Shown: one piece after another, positions 1-7,763 of the stretch
Layout of the letters: each line of letters starts with the position of its first letter
Position numbering within the stretch: position 1 is the first letter of the stretch
DNA from: Lewinellaceae bacterium
GTDB taxonomy: Bacteria > Bacteroidota > Bacteroidia > Chitinophagales > Saprospiraceae
NCBI GenBank assembly: GCA_016713985.1
Contig: JADJOD010000023.1
Location: 82,262 to 146,261, forward strand
Direction: 5' to 3'
Length of the DNA stretch: 64,000 nt
Program-made: the position numbers and the translations under genes
The notes under the pieces: generated by a model
What the model saw: the letters and a program-made list of their open reading frames with translations, nothing else
Told to the model about the DNA's origin: nothing
The model's database searches: none

Positions 1-967
1 GGATAATACGCTGCCGCCGTTTGGCGCGAAATATCAGCCAGGCCAGGGCCATTGCGGCCAACAGGTACCAGGCCCAAGCTAAGGCGGGTTGCTGCAAAAT
101 ATACGACAAAAGGTGTTCGTCCTTTTGTTTGTCCCAGTCGCTGCTGTTGCGCCGGCGGGCGACCGCCTCCGAAACCCTGCTCGCCACATCCCAGTACAGA
201 TCGCCTTCGGGAAACCAGGAAAGCACCCCTTCCACATAAGATTGTGTTTCTGCGCGTAAAAGGCTGTAGTTGGTAAAAATGATGGGATTGGTGTGAAACA
301 TAAACCGGCCTTTGCCATATGGGCACCGGGTAAAATTGACCAGCGTATCGTTCAGGTAGCCGATTGGAAAAGAAGGCATGGAATCGCAGAAATAATACGA
401 CTCGATATAATGCCAGGTATACGGTACCACCTGATTGCGATCGGCGTAATGCATGGACGTTTTGGAGGGGTTCAAGGCATGGGGCTCCCGCATGCTCATT
501 TGAACGGTCGCTTCCTCGATGGCCGCATAGTCGCCCCATTCCCAGTCGTTGCATTCGACATAGGGCAGGTCTGCCATGAGTTCAAAAGGAAGTGTTTTAC
601 TCGCGATGAACGCCGTGTTTCCCGCTGCAACAAAAGCAAAAAGGTGGTCGAGGTCTAAGGAGTCGAGGTACATACCCTCTCCGATAAATACATAAATACT
701 TCCGCCCGGAGAATCTTTCGGGAGTTCTTCGACGAGCCCTTTTTTGATGTCGGTGAGTTTTTTGCCCGGAAAATAACCATTTAACAACCGGTGAATAGCC
801 TCCGTGCCGTAGGGTTGGTCGCTTTTTTCGCTGTAGGCGTGTTTATTCCAGCTGTCCCGCCAGACAAACCGGGGTTTGTTGGCGTTGTAGGAATAATAAA
901 ACACGGCAGCCAGCACAAGGATGGCACCCAGGGCAATCAATAAGGGTGTTCTGTTTTGCGGTCGCAT
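1..967 (-). CDS. DUF4350-type membrane protein, C-terminus cut by the window edge
   Basis: The minus strand is open from an ATG at 967 to base 1, so at least 322 codons are present and the C-terminus lies outside the window. The protein starts with a short cytoplasmic tail and a hydrophobic segment (LLIALGAILVLAAVFYY, about residues 9-25). A soluble extracytoplasmic region follows, and a second membrane segment (AWAWYLLAAMALAWLIF) precedes a basic stretch near the visible end. The layout of N-terminal helix, Rossmann-like soluble domain (the stretch around SIYVFIGEGM) and late helix fits DUF4350 proteins of Bacteroidota, which usually sit beside MoxR/DUF58 genes. The start lies 18 bases after the stop of the cyclophilin gene, so both are probably co-transcribed. 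The molecular role is unknown and the family call is from overall architecture. Confidence 0.7.
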   Translation of the reverse strand, partial: MRPQNRTPLLIALGAILVLAAVFYYSYNANKPRFVWRDSWNKHAYSEKSDQPYGTEAIHRLLNGYFPGKKLTDIKKGLVEELPKDSPGGSIYVFIGEGMYLDSLDLDHLFAFVAAGNTAFIASKTLPFELMADLPYVECNDWEWGDYAAIEEATVQMSMREPHALNPSKTSMHYADRNQVVPYTWHYIESYYFCDSMPSFPIGYLNDTLVNFTRCPYGKGRFMFHTNPIIFTNYSLLRAETQSYVEGVLSWFPEGDLYWDVASRVSEAVARRRNSSDWDKQKDEHLLSYILQQPALAWAWYLLAAMALAWLIFRAKRRQRII

Positions 968-985
968 GGCAGTTTTGGTGAATCA

Positions 986-1867
986 TCACTTGATCACCCT
1001 GATCTTCATTTTCACATCTTTCACGGGGCGATCGGCCTGCCCCGTCTGGGTGGCTGCAATTTTGTCGATGATATCGAGGCCTTTGATGACGCGGCCAAAT
1101 ACGGTATAGTCGCGATCGAGGTGGGGAGTGCCGCCCAGTTCGAGGTATTCCTTGCGTTGTTCGGGGTTGTAATGGAATCCTTTCATACCCTCGATCTGAT
1201 TGAGTACTTCTTCTTTCACCGGCCCGCCCTGCACGATATAAAACTGCGAACCCGAGGATTTTTTCTCCGGGTTATTGGTGCGGGCGGCGGCCAGCGCGCC
1301 TTTGATATGAAACAGAGAATCAACGAATTCCGCGGGCACCTGGTAACTCGGGCCGCCCGAGCCGAGCGGTTTTCCGGCGGGTGCGTTGCGCGACTGCGGG
1401 TCGCCGCCCTGGATCATAAAACCGCTGATCACGCGGTGAAAAAGCAGGTCGTTGTAGTAGCCTTCCTCTGCAAGTTTTACAAAATTGTCGCGGTGTTTGG
1501 GCGTGTCGTTGTAGAGTTCGGCGGTCATGGTGCCAAAATCGGTTTCAATCTCCACGAGACAACGTTCGGGTGCGGTGACTTGAATCATTTGTTTTTTTAT
1601 AACGGTTTTAGTGCCTTTGGTGGCTTGAAGTGTGACGGTATAGTTGCCGCTGTGCACGTAGCGGTGGGTCGGATTGGCTTCCGTGGAGGTAGCGCCGTCG
1701 CCGAAATCCCAGGCGTAGGAATCGGCTTTCAGGGACGTATTGGTGAAGTTTACTTCCACGGGCGCCACGAGTTTCTGGACGGGCATGGTAAAATTAGCGA
1801 CCGGTTTTACGGCGCAGGAAGAAAGGGCCAATGCGGCAAGAAGGGTCGGGAAAACGAGTTTTTTCAT
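986..1867 (-). CDS. PKD-domain peptidyl-prolyl cis-trans isomerase lipoprotein (cyclophilin type)
   Basis: This 293-residue protein should catalyse proline cis-trans isomerisation outside the inner membrane. A lipoprotein signal ends at ALSSC with the lipidated Cys at residue 18. Residues about 25-95 form a PKD-like beta-sandwich, shown by YAWDFGDGATSTEANPTHRY. The rest is a cyclophilin domain: the IETDFGTMTAELYNDTPKHR entry strand, the core LLFHRVISGFMIQGGDP, then GSQFYIV and a C-terminal VFGRVIKGLDIIDKI. The catalytic Arg of FHRV and the FMIQGGD segment are present. Fusion of PKD to a cyclophilin is uncommon; PKD domains normally mediate binding to surfaces or other proteins. It precedes the DUF4350 gene by 18 bases. 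A palindromic repeat separates it from the TPR gene upstream. The fold assignment is firm; its substrates are unknown. Confidence 0.9.
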   Translation of the reverse strand: MKKLVFPTLLAALALSSCAVKPVANFTMPVQKLVAPVEVNFTNTSLKADSYAWDFGDGATSTEANPTHRYVHSGNYTVTLQATKGTKTVIKKQMIQVTAPERCLVEIETDFGTMTAELYNDTPKHRDNFVKLAEEGYYNDLLFHRVISGFMIQGGDPQSRNAPAGKPLGSGGPSYQVPAEFVDSLFHIKGALAAARTNNPEKKSSGSQFYIVQGGPVKEEVLNQIEGMKGFHYNPEQRKEYLELGGTPHLDRDYTVFGRVIKGLDIIDKIAATQTGQADRPVKDVKMKIRVIK

Positions 1868-1947
1868 TCTGATAAACGATGTTGATGTGTTGGAGCGGGG
1901 GGGGTGTTGGACAGGTTGTTTTTGTTTTTTTAGACAGAATTTAGGGG

Positions 1948-2035
1948 TTTTAGACAGGATTTACATGATCTACAGGTTTTAAAAGCTTCTCCGATGATTT
2001 TTTAATCCTGTAGATCATGTAAATCCTGTCTAAAA
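1948..2035. repeat. 29-bp perfect inverted repeat with 30-base spacer
   Basis: The left arm at 1948-1976 and the right arm at 2007-2035 are exact reverse complements. Each is made of words such as ACAGGATTTACATGATCTAC. A degenerate partial copy of the left word lies just before it (about 1927-1942). The repeat lies between two minus-strand genes, downstream of the TPR gene, where it could end transcription or act as an intergenic repeat of the kind common in Bacteroidota. Confidence 0.85.
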
Positions 2036-2112
2036 ATAAACTTGTCGACGCCCTTTTCGGGTACGGGGTGCAAAAATGCGGAATTCACCGCGCACAATCA
2101 CCAAACCGCTCA

Positions 2113-3609
2113 CTATTTCAACCTGGCCAACCCCGCCTTCGCCTGTGCGTGCAAACTGCTGGCGTATTCTTCCGGTTTGATTCCGAGGCAGCGATTGAAC
2201 GCATCACGAGCGTTTTTAGCGTCTTTTTGCTCTTCATACAGCAGACCGAGTTGCAAAGCGGCGTTGCAGGCGAAGTACCAGGGGTCTTTCGCGCCGCCGT
2301 CCACCGCGAGGCGGTAAAGCCGGATGGCGTCCTGAGTTTTGCCCATTTTATGGGTGATACGGCCCAGGCGGTAGCTGTATTCGAGGTTTTTTCGGCGATC
2401 GGCGGCATATTCGGCGGCGTTGTTTTTCAACAGGTCGTAGGCGCGCTGGTAGTAGCCGCCATCGAACAATAGCCGCGCTTTGAGCAGTCGTACATCGGGT
2501 ATTTCGCCGCTGTTGGCTTCCCGCAGGGCGGCTTCGTCGCCCTCGCCGTTGGACGCGCCTTTGATTTTGGCGTAATTCATATAGGTGCGGTAGCCGTTGT
2601 CGTTGCCATTAACAAGGTGGTGCCAGGCCAATTTCTGATACGCTTCCTTGAGCCCGTTTTCACCCTTAAAATGGTTGACAAACAGTTCCAGCGACTTGTT
2701 GGCGTCGGCGTCGAGGCGGCGGAGTTTGGCGAGGCCGAGCAGGTAGTTGCGGTGGTGAAAGAGCGCATATTGCGGTCCCGCCGGACATTCTTCCAGCAGG
2801 CGGACCCCTTCGTCGTTTTGGCCGGTGCGCATGGCCACACTTGCCATCACGTAGGCGGCCATCGGGTTTGTTTTTGGCGCTAATTTGCTGTTTTTCAAGG
2901 TCTTCCACGCGACATCACCCTGATTGTTCAGGTACAACTGCAACAAGGCGTAAGCGACCACCGCCTCGTCTTCAAAGATAAAGTCGTTCTTTTTGGCGTA
3001 GGCCAGCGCTTCTTCCAGTTCGCGCAGACCCTGCTCCATCGAGCCGTCCATGCCGCCGAGCGCTTTCACGGCCCAGCGGTATTCCTCCGGCACGTTGCCG
3101 ATCATGGCGTGCATGATGCCGAGGCTTTTTTTGTTGGCCATGAAGTCGGGGAACTTGCGCTGGTTCTCTTCCAGCAGCGCGTACGCCTGCTTAATGTCGC
3201 TCATACTCGTGAGAAAATCGTTGTAGCGGCTGCGCGTAATGGCCCACTGGAGCCGAATCTCCGCTTGCGTGTAGAGATACCAGGGCGAATTGGAGGGCCC
3301 CGCGGCGATTTTCTCCAAACGCGATTCCATGTTTTTGGCTAAGCGCTGGTATTCGGATTTGTTGTCGTTGACAAAAACGGTGAGAAAATCGAGGTAATTT
3401 TCCACAAAAGGCGCCATCAGGTTGTCCGGCTCGAGGCGTTTCATGGCGTCGAGACTCGTGCGCGCTTCGCCGAAGCGCAGGCTCACCGTTTTTTGATACG
3501 CATCGCGGGTGGAGGCGGAAAAGGCGAAATAGGCGTAGTTGGCGTTCAGTGGCAAAACCGGCAGCAAGGCGCCGGCAAACAGGATAAATCGCAAGAGGGA
3601 TCGTGTCAT
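2113..3609 (-). CDS. TPR-repeat periplasmic protein
   Basis: The 498-residue protein has an N-terminal signal peptide (LLRFILFAGALLPVLPLNA) followed by an almost wholly alpha-helical chain. Helical pairs typical of tetratricopeptide repeats are visible, most clearly near the C-terminus (SYRLGRITHKMGKTQDAIRL, then WYFACNAALQLGLLYEEQ with the next helix NARDAFNRCLGIKPEEY). Such chains act as protein-interaction scaffolds. The ATG at 3609 directly precedes the signal peptide, so the start is well supported. The nearest genes on both sides do not reveal a pathway. It resembles conserved but uncharacterised TPR proteins of Bacteroidota; no partner can be named. Confidence 0.8.
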   Translation of the reverse strand: MTRSLLRFILFAGALLPVLPLNANYAYFAFSASTRDAYQKTVSLRFGEARTSLDAMKRLEPDNLMAPFVENYLDFLTVFVNDNKSEYQRLAKNMESRLEKIAAGPSNSPWYLYTQAEIRLQWAITRSRYNDFLTSMSDIKQAYALLEENQRKFPDFMANKKSLGIMHAMIGNVPEEYRWAVKALGGMDGSMEQGLRELEEALAYAKKNDFIFEDEAVVAYALLQLYLNNQGDVAWKTLKNSKLAPKTNPMAAYVMASVAMRTGQNDEGVRLLEECPAGPQYALFHHRNYLLGLAKLRRLDADANKSLELFVNHFKGENGLKEAYQKLAWHHLVNGNDNGYRTYMNYAKIKGASNGEGDEAALREANSGEIPDVRLLKARLLFDGGYYQRAYDLLKNNAAEYAADRRKNLEYSYRLGRITHKMGKTQDAIRLYRLAVDGGAKDPWYFACNAALQLGLLYEEQKDAKNARDAFNRCLGIKPEEYASSLHAQAKAGLARLK

Positions 3610-3740
3610 GGGATAAAAACGATTGAAAAGAAGGGCAAAGGTCGGGAGAGTTTTGGAAATTTACTTGCCCAATCCGGGTCATCGGAGACTCGACAATTTT
3701 TCCCGCTTATGAAAACGCCTTTGGCATCTTTTCAAATTTT

Positions 3741-4418
3741 ATGAAACAATTTCTTTTCAAAACAATCCAGTTTTCCTATTTACTGTTGCTTTGGAGTAGC
3801 AGCTGCCAAAACAACATCGAAATAACAACTGCGTATGCTGCGCATAAACCTTCTCCAACTTCTCTAGTTAACCCTCTTGGAAGCATCGCAACTGCCGAAT
3901 GCAGAAATGAATTAACGGATGATAAAGCCATTTTGATTTTGCAACGAACCTATGATTCGACTTATATCGTGTTTGCCAATGATTTATTTGGAGGCATATT
4001 GCAAGATACTGTGTATGCTTTTGTGACCACAAAGTATCACTCAGGCAAGCATGGCATAACTTATTCAGAGCAAAATTTCATAGATGCTATGTACAATGAT
4101 ACCCTACTGGGAGTTATTATGCTCGAATTTCATCACATGATTTGCACAAGCTACAAGTATTACCTTTTCAAAAAAACATTTAACGAGAATGGAAACGGTT
4201 GGAAGAAATTGACGCTTACTACTCTTTTTTACGACGGCTCCTGTCATTCAGGAATAATTTTGAGAGGAGCGCACTCCATGCTTGATTATTCTTTTTTGAC
4301 GCCTTGGTCGATTAGGGAGAAAAATGTTGTAATCGAGGAAAAGTATGGAGTTGTTAGCAACACTACAATAACTCGCCATTTCAACCCAATTGACGGCTCA
4401 GAAATCAAGCAAGAGTAA
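3741..4418 (+). CDS. AT-rich orphan lipoprotein of unknown function
   Basis: I do not recognise this 225-residue protein. It has a hydrophobic N-terminus ending in a lipobox-like LLWSSSC with Cys at residue 22, so it is probably a lipoprotein. The remainder is mixed alpha/beta with several Cys (CRNELTDDK, MICTSYKYY, DGSCHSG) and no motif I can name. Its base composition is clearly more AT-rich than its neighbours, and codon use differs (many AAT, TAT, TTT), which suggests recent transfer. It is convergent with the broken DUF4062 remnant, whose frame ends about 38 bases away. The DUF4062 gene is truncated at about that point, so insertion of the AT-rich segment may have destroyed it. Confidence 0.6.
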   Translation: MKQFLFKTIQFSYLLLLWSSSCQNNIEITTAYAAHKPSPTSLVNPLGSIATAECRNELTDDKAILILQRTYDSTYIVFANDLFGGILQDTVYAFVTTKYHSGKHGITYSEQNFIDAMYNDTLLGVIMLEFHHMICTSYKYYLFKKTFNENGNGWKKLTLTTLFYDGSCHSGIILRGAHSMLDYSFLTPWSIREKNVVIEEKYGVVSNTTITRHFNPIDGSEIKQE

Positions 4419-4455
4419 AATTTGTTCTCATTTTTCTCTGGCTCCCTATTTTTCT

Positions 4456-4726
4456 TTATCGTCCTTCGGCAGTTGCGAGAGGGTTGCCGTCTTTCGGCAC
4501 ATAGCCATAGCGAAAAGCGTACACGCCGATATAAATTTCGGCTTCGTCCACCATTTTCAGCGAAGCGGGAAATGGCCTCGGCATCATGGGCCGGCCGGTT
4601 TTCCATCATGACGGGGAAAAGCGTCTGACGCTGGCAGGCTTCCATGACGTGTTTGCGATGGTCGGGCAAGTCGCGCACCGTGCTGGAGATCATGACTTTT
4701 TTGGCACCTGTTCTTTTGGAATCCAT
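4456..4726 (-). pseudogene. Truncated, frameshifted DUF4062 gene fragment
   Basis: From an ATG at 4726 the minus strand reads KKVMISSTVRDLPDHRKHV and then LFPVMMENRPAHDAEAIS, the typical start of DUF4062. The frame then shifts; in the next frame the domain continues as ASLKMVDEAEIYIGVYAFRY, then GYVPKDGNPLATAEGR and a stop at 4456. Removing one G from the run at 4567-4569 (one C on the coding strand) joins both parts exactly. DUF4062 normally continues past this point and usually heads long NTPase or TIR-like proteins, several linked to antiphage or NLR-like systems. Only about 90 residues remain here, so it is a remnant even if the frameshift is an error. The truncation point coincides with the start of the AT-rich segment to the left. 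Confidence 0.8.
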
Positions 4727-4834
4727 AGGCTTTCCGTGTCTGATAACAGGTGCAAGATAAACATCTCCACGTGCATTCTCCGGATGATCTCGACCCGCCC
4801 GGTAAATAAATGCACGATACTTTGCCGCGGAATT

Positions 4835-4892
4835 GTACCGCGAAACACCAGTTTCGCGCCGCCCTTGTCGCGAAACTGGTGTTTCGCGGTAC
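4835..4892. repeat. Paired palindromic element, 24-bp perfect arms
   Basis: Arms at 4835-4858 and 4869-4892 are exact reverse complements separated by ten bases. Each arm is itself nearly palindromic around CGAAAC..GTTTCG. The structure resembles REP-type paired palindromes. It lies about 45 bases upstream of the GH65 start codon and also fits a stable RNA hairpin in the leader. A related but shorter palindrome occurs inside the following gene (5225-5249). Confidence 0.85.
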
Positions 4893-4938
4893 AGTACAAG
4901 GTACAATTGTTATTTTTCCCGCCACAAATACAAGTTCT

Positions 4939-6969
4939 ATGAAAAAATTTCTGCTCCTCCCCGGATTCATCATTTATCATTTCTCATTCATCATTGCACA
5001 ACAAGACGCCTGGCACATCACCGCCGACCGCATCGACCCCGCCAACTACTTCGGCATCACCGTGGCCAACGGCATGATCGGCCTGGTATCGTCGCCGGAA
5101 CCGATGAAGGTAAAAGACGTGGTGCTCAACGGCGCCTACGACAACTACCAGCGCGGGCGTGTGAGCAACATCCTCAAAGGGTTCAACTTCGTGAATATGA
5201 ACCTCGACGTGGATGGGCAGCGTATATCCCGAAACAGCGTTTCGGGATACAAACAAACGCTGGACATGCGCCAGGCGCAACTGACCACTACCTTCGACGT
5301 GGGCGACAAGGTATCGGTCAGCCACAGCGTCATGGCCTTGCGACACCTGCCGTTTTGCGCGCTCAGCATCGTGGAGATCACGGCCAAAAAAGACGTGACC
5401 ATCACCCCCGCTTCCGTCATAGAAGCGCCTGATATTCTGCAAGATGTGCGCAATCTCTACGCGCAGATCGACCGGCCGCACGTGCTGATTCCTTTGCTGA
5501 CTTCGGTGGGTAAAAGCCCGAGCGGCAAATACAGCGTGGCCGCCAGCACCAGTTTTGTGTTTGAAGAAAAACACGGCTCGGAGCCCGAACTTATCCACGA
5601 GGACTGGGACTACAACATGCACCTGCTGAAATTTTCCAAAAAACTGAAGGCGGGTGAAACCTATCGCTTCGCGGTGGTCGGCACGGTCATTTCGTCGGCG
5701 CATGTCGCCGACGCGCACAACGAAGCCGAACGCCTGACCATCTATGCCGCGCTGGAACGCACCGAACGCCTGCTCAAACGCCACCGCGCCGACTGGGACA
5801 AACTCTGGGCCTCCGATATCGCCATCGACGGACCGGTGGAAGACGCGCGCGCCGTGCATTCGGCCATGTACCACCTGTACTCTTTCGCGCGGGAAGGCAC
5901 GGCTTTGAGCCTGTCGCCGATGGGTCTCAGCGGCCTGGGTTACAACGGCCACGTATTCTGGGACACCGAACTCTGGATGTACCCGCCCTTGCTGGTGTTG
6001 CACCCGGAAATCGCACGTTCGCTGCTCGAATTCCGCTTTCAACTGCTCGACGAAGCCAAACAAAACGCTTTTTCACACGGCTACAAAGGCGCCATGTACC
6101 CCTGGGAAAGCACCACCACCGGCCAGGAAGAGACCCCCGTCTGGGCTTTGACGGGGCCTTTTCAGCAGCACATCACGGGTTGTGTGGGCTGGGCGGCCTG
6201 GCAATATTACGCCGTAACAAAAGACAAGGAATGGCTGCGCACCCGCGGCTGGCCCATGCTGAAAGAAGGGGCTGATTTCTGGGCGAGCCGGGTGGAGCGC
6301 AACGGTCCCGGCAAATACGACATCAACAACGTGATCGGCGCCAACGAGTGGCAGGAAAACATAGACAACAACGCTTTTACCAACGGCATGGCCAAAACGG
6401 TGCTCGCCTACGCCACTGATGCCGCAAAAGAACTGGGCCTCGCCCCCGACCCCGACTGGATGCACGTGGCGGACAACATCCCGATCCTGAAATTCCCCGA
6501 CGGCACCACACGTGAAAACGCAACCTATGACGGCGTGACGATCAAACAGGCCGACGTCAACCTGCTGGCCTACCCGCTGAAAGTCATCACCGACCCGGTG
6601 CAGGTGAAAAAAGACCTGGATTACTATGAACCGCGCATGGCCAAAGACGGTCCGGCGATGGGCAACGCCATACTCGCCGTGTCGGCCGCGCGCGCAGGCG
6701 ATCCCGTACGCGCATACGACCTTTGGGTAAAAAGTTACCAACCCAACGAGGTGCCGCCCTTCGGCGTTTTGGCCGAAACGGCGGGTGGAACAAATCCCTA
6801 CTTCGCCACCGGCGCGGGTGGTTTTCTGCAAGCCACACTCATGGGTTTCGGCGGCTTAGACATTACGCCGCAGGGGATCGTGCAGATGAAAACGAAGTTG
6901 CCGAAAGGGTGGAAATCGTTGACAATGAGCGGGATAGGAGTGGAGAAGAAGACTTTTACGGTGAAATAA
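4939..6969 (+). CDS. Secreted glycoside hydrolase family 65 protein
   Basis: The 676-residue protein carries a signal peptide (FLLLPGFIIYHFSFIIA, cut near AQQ) and a GH65-type layout: an N-terminal beta-sandwich (residues about 25-270) and an alpha/alpha barrel. Barrel signatures are NGHVFWDTELWMYPPLLVL, then GAMYPWESTTTGQEETP, then GANEWQENIDNNAFTNG. The Glu of GANEW aligns with the general acid of GH65 phosphorylases and hydrolases. The family acts on alpha-glucosides such as kojibiose, trehalose and maltose, or on glucosylgalactosyl-hydroxylysine; the exact substrate cannot be read here. Export suggests hydrolysis rather than intracellular phosphorolysis. I chose the ATG at 4939 because a signal peptide follows it; the frame is open further upstream through the palindromic repeat, which is unlikely to be translated. 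Confidence 0.85.
   Translation: MKKFLLLPGFIIYHFSFIIAQQDAWHITADRIDPANYFGITVANGMIGLVSSPEPMKVKDVVLNGAYDNYQRGRVSNILKGFNFVNMNLDVDGQRISRNSVSGYKQTLDMRQAQLTTTFDVGDKVSVSHSVMALRHLPFCALSIVEITAKKDVTITPASVIEAPDILQDVRNLYAQIDRPHVLIPLLTSVGKSPSGKYSVAASTSFVFEEKHGSEPELIHEDWDYNMHLLKFSKKLKAGETYRFAVVGTVISSAHVADAHNEAERLTIYAALERTERLLKRHRADWDKLWASDIAIDGPVEDARAVHSAMYHLYSFAREGTALSLSPMGLSGLGYNGHVFWDTELWMYPPLLVLHPEIARSLLEFRFQLLDEAKQNAFSHGYKGAMYPWESTTTGQEETPVWALTGPFQQHITGCVGWAAWQYYAVTKDKEWLRTRGWPMLKEGADFWASRVERNGPGKYDINNVIGANEWQENIDNNAFTNGMAKTVLAYATDAAKELGLAPDPDWMHVADNIPILKFPDGTTRENATYDGVTIKQADVNLLAYPLKVITDPVQVKKDLDYYEPRMAKDGPAMGNAILAVSAARAGDPVRAYDLWVKSYQPNEVPPFGVLAETAGGTNPYFATGAGGFLQATLMGFGGLDITPQGIVQMKTKLPKGWKSLTMSGIGVEKKTFTVK
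5225..5249. repeat. Palindrome inside the GH65 coding sequence
   Basis: Arms TATCCCGAAAC (5225-5235) and GTTTCGGGATA (5239-5249) pair perfectly around a three-base loop. The core CGAAAC..GTTTCG matches that of the paired element at 4835-4892. It encodes ISRNSVSGY in the N-terminal beta-sandwich without breaking the frame. Confidence 0.6.
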
Positions 6970-6973
6970 TGTT

Positions 6974-7414
6974 TTATTTCAGGTTCTCTACATCATCCAG
7001 GTCAATACCCCGGCCACTCGCCCGTTTATTTGTTATCAGGTCTTCCAAATCAATGAAGTTGATTGGGAGTCCATCAATTATTGTTTCCCGGCGGCGCTCA
7101 TAACAGGGCTCAAAATCTAATCCGGAAACAGACATTGCGATGTCAATTCGGGTTGGCGGGTAGCCAAGTTGAATTACGTTAGAAGGGTTCTGGAAATCCA
7201 TTTCCGTAAGTCCGAGAGCGCCAAAGCCAAACTCCTTTAACGCTTTCATGAGTTGGGAGGCATTTTCCGGTGACACCCATGCCCATACATCCAGATCTTT
7301 TGTGTAGCGCGGATGCCCGTGAAATGCAACGGCATAGCCACCAACCACCAAATATTTTACTTCAAACTCGTTGAGTAATCGCAAAAACTCTTTGAAGTCT
7401 TGGTTCAGTATCAT
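6974..7414 (-). CDS. Nucleotidyltransferase-fold protein (MNT/AbiEii-like)
   Basis: This 146-residue protein has the nucleotidyltransferase core: YLVVGGYAVAFHGHPRYTKD with the GG at residues 25-26, followed by the metal-binding pair D40-L-D42 in TKDLDVW. A later RIDIAMSV strand supplies the third acidic residue. The C-terminal EDLITNKRASGRGIDLDDVE is typical of stand-alone members next to small partner genes. The family includes MNT antitoxins and AbiEii toxins that add nucleotides to proteins or tRNA. Its start lies 53 bases inside the end of the preceding small gene, so the two are translationally linked. The region is more AT-rich than its surroundings. A toxin-antitoxin or defence role is an inference. 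Confidence 0.8.
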   Translation of the reverse strand: MILNQDFKEFLRLLNEFEVKYLVVGGYAVAFHGHPRYTKDLDVWAWVSPENASQLMKALKEFGFGALGLTEMDFQNPSNVIQLGYPPTRIDIAMSVSGLDFEPCYERRRETIIDGLPINFIDLEDLITNKRASGRGIDLDDVENLK

Positions 7415-7565
7415 ATTTCCAGTGATGATATTCGTTTCTGATAGACTCTACTGCTGCCAACCTGAGCCACTCGGGTTGCGATTGCCAGTAAAGAAAATCG
7501 GTGCCTTGATCTTGTAACCGGACAATGCGCACCTGTGTTTTGTCTAATCGAAAATCAGCAGTCAT
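7362..7565 (-). CDS. Small partner protein of the nucleotidyltransferase
   Basis: A 67-residue protein starting MTADFRLDKTQVRIVRLQ and ending RLQRVFAITQRV overlaps the nucleotidyltransferase start by 53 bases. The middle contains YWQSQPEWLRLAAVESIRNE. Small proteins with an FRLDK start, a W-rich middle and an RLQRV end are known as uncharacterised neighbours of such nucleotidyltransferases. An in-frame ATG eight codons upstream (7589) is possible, but the family start fits 7565. The long overlap suggests coupled expression. Whether it is an antitoxin, a substrate or a subunit is not known. Confidence 0.7.
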   Translation of the reverse strand: MTADFRLDKTQVRIVRLQDQGTDFLYWQSQPEWLRLAAVESIRNEYHHWKYDTEPRLQRVFAITQRV

Positions 7566-7763
7566 AGATTGTCTTAATGTAAAAACCACATGGAAATTTC
7601 TTTTTACAAGGTCTTGGTTTCCTGAACAAAGATATAAAACAGCACCTGAAAAGAGAAAATTAATCCACTTCCGCTACAGGGAAGTAATTATAGCGAAGAG
7701 GCCGTGCAGCAAGATCATTGCCGTACAGCCCCTTCCTTTTAAACTGTCGAAGAACCGAATCAA

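Noticed and set aside
4810..4938. N-terminal extension of the GH65 protein through the palindromic repeat
   Set aside because: A signal peptide starts at the ATG 4939, so the 43 upstream codons are not likely translated.
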